Of a stretch of 13,884 nt of DNA, positions 13,794-13,884 are shown in pieces. The position numbers and the translations under genes were made by a program. Location: NCBI RefSeq assembly GCF_938017615.1, contig NZ_CALIJA010000154.1:1-13884 (forward strand). The letters run 5' to 3'. Origin of the DNA: an uncultured Campylobacter sp. (GTDB lineage Bacteria; Campylobacterota; Campylobacteria; Campylobacterales; Campylobacteraceae). Each line of letters starts with the position of its first letter. Within the stretch, counting starts at the first letter, position 1. Under the pieces are notes generated by a model that worked only from the letters and a program-made list of their open reading frames with translations, did not search any database and had not been told where the DNA came from.

Positions 13794-13799
13794 TATAAT
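13794..13799 (+). promoter_or_regulatory. Sigma-70 -10 element for the EamA-type gene
   Basis: A perfect TATAAT about 25 bases before the ATG at 13825, with AAAGGAA (13814-13820) as ribosome binding site. The leader would be only about 20 bases. Confidence 0.55.
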
Positions 13800-13824
13800 T
13801 CAGCAATTTTTCTAAAGGAAAATC

Positions 13825-13884
13825 ATGGAAACTTGGGCGGTTTGGGCACTCGCATCAGCACTCTTTGCGGCGCTGACTGCGATA
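13825..13884 (+). CDS. EamA/DMT-type transporter, 3' end outside the window
   Basis: Only the first 20 codons are present: METWAVWALASALFAALTAI. The short polar start followed at once by a small-residue-rich hydrophobic helix ending in ALTAI closely resembles the first transmembrane helix of single-domain EamA (drug/metabolite) transporters. The ATG has AAAGGAA at good spacing and a TATAAT upstream, so it is a real gene start. The family call rests on one helix and could be wrong. Confidence 0.6.
   Translation, partial: METWAVWALASALFAALTAI

Larger units (their letters stand above)
13361..13824. other. 464-base divergent intergenic region
   Basis: A long gap between the lipoprotein gene (minus) and the EamA-type gene (plus). 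The minus-strand frame is open for most of it, but without a start site or recognisable protein. It contains many AAATTT words, an inverted repeat at 13536-13572, a duplicated CTAAAATTT (from about 13664 and 13687) and promoter candidates at each end. I see no tRNA or known RNA. It is long enough for a small RNA, which I cannot show. Confidence 0.4.

Noticed and set aside
1..13884. tRNA, rRNA or riboswitch genes
   Set aside because: I looked through each intergenic gap for tRNA-like arms, CCA ends and conserved RNA cores and saw none, though reading by eye could miss a divergent one.

Overview
The window looks like chromosomal DNA of a Campylobacter species, most likely from the higher-GC oral group (C. 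gracilis, rectus, showae or curvus type). The evidence is the mid-40s GC content by eye, the very frequent AAATTT words, the protein sequences, and a HP0268-type gene, miaB, DUF374 acyltransferase block that also exists in Campylobacter and Helicobacter. This placement is inferred from memory of those genomes; no search was run. I see no rRNA, tRNA, CRISPR array, IS element or integrated phage. It is mostly a compact housekeeping region with a strong translation theme.

Layout. (1) Bases 1-477: the 3' part of an unidentified membrane protein gene on the + strand, ending at a hairpin that probably terminates both it and the convergent operon. (2) 612-2514, minus strand: prfB (release factor 2, TTG start), an unknown 111-aa protein and a cysteine-rich Sel1-like lipoprotein. 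(3) 2574-3369, minus strand: three tightly overlapping small genes, a DUF883/YqjD-like tail-anchored protein, a YqjE-like two-helix membrane protein and a third small coiled-coil-like protein, the same order as yqjD-yqjE-yqjK in E. coli. (4) 3534-7513, plus strand: panC, rimO, tilS and a metallophosphoesterase, with 1-base gap or ATGA overlaps, under one clear promoter. RimO carries a low-complexity insertion of about 64 residues. (5) 7740-10710, minus strand: a HP0268-like small nuclease, miaB (TTG start in a TTGA overlap), a DUF374 acyltransferase and an unknown 251-aa protein. (6) 10868-11995, plus strand: nusA, divergent from block 5. (7) 11996-12383: a gene-free, AAATTT-dense tract. (8) 12384-13360, minus strand: a DUF4878-like lipoprotein and an overlapping YiiX-type NlpC/P60 cysteine hydrolase. 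(9) 13825 to the end: the start of an EamA-type transporter.

How the genes fit together. RF2 ends translation at UGA/UAA, RimO modifies ribosomal protein S12, MiaB modifies tRNA position 37, TilS makes lysidine on tRNA-Ile, and NusA couples transcription to antitermination and termination. PanC (coenzyme A supply) and the phosphoesterase travel with RimO and TilS. The envelope is represented by two lipoproteins, the YiiX-type hydrolase, the acyltransferase and the YqjD/YqjE membrane pair.

The most unusual signals are the RimO insertion, the dense RAATTY (mostly AAATTT) words in intergenic DNA and inside protein insertions, the YqjD-YqjE-third gene trio, and the variant PP-loop of TilS. I did not find a convincing undescribed defence or mobile system.
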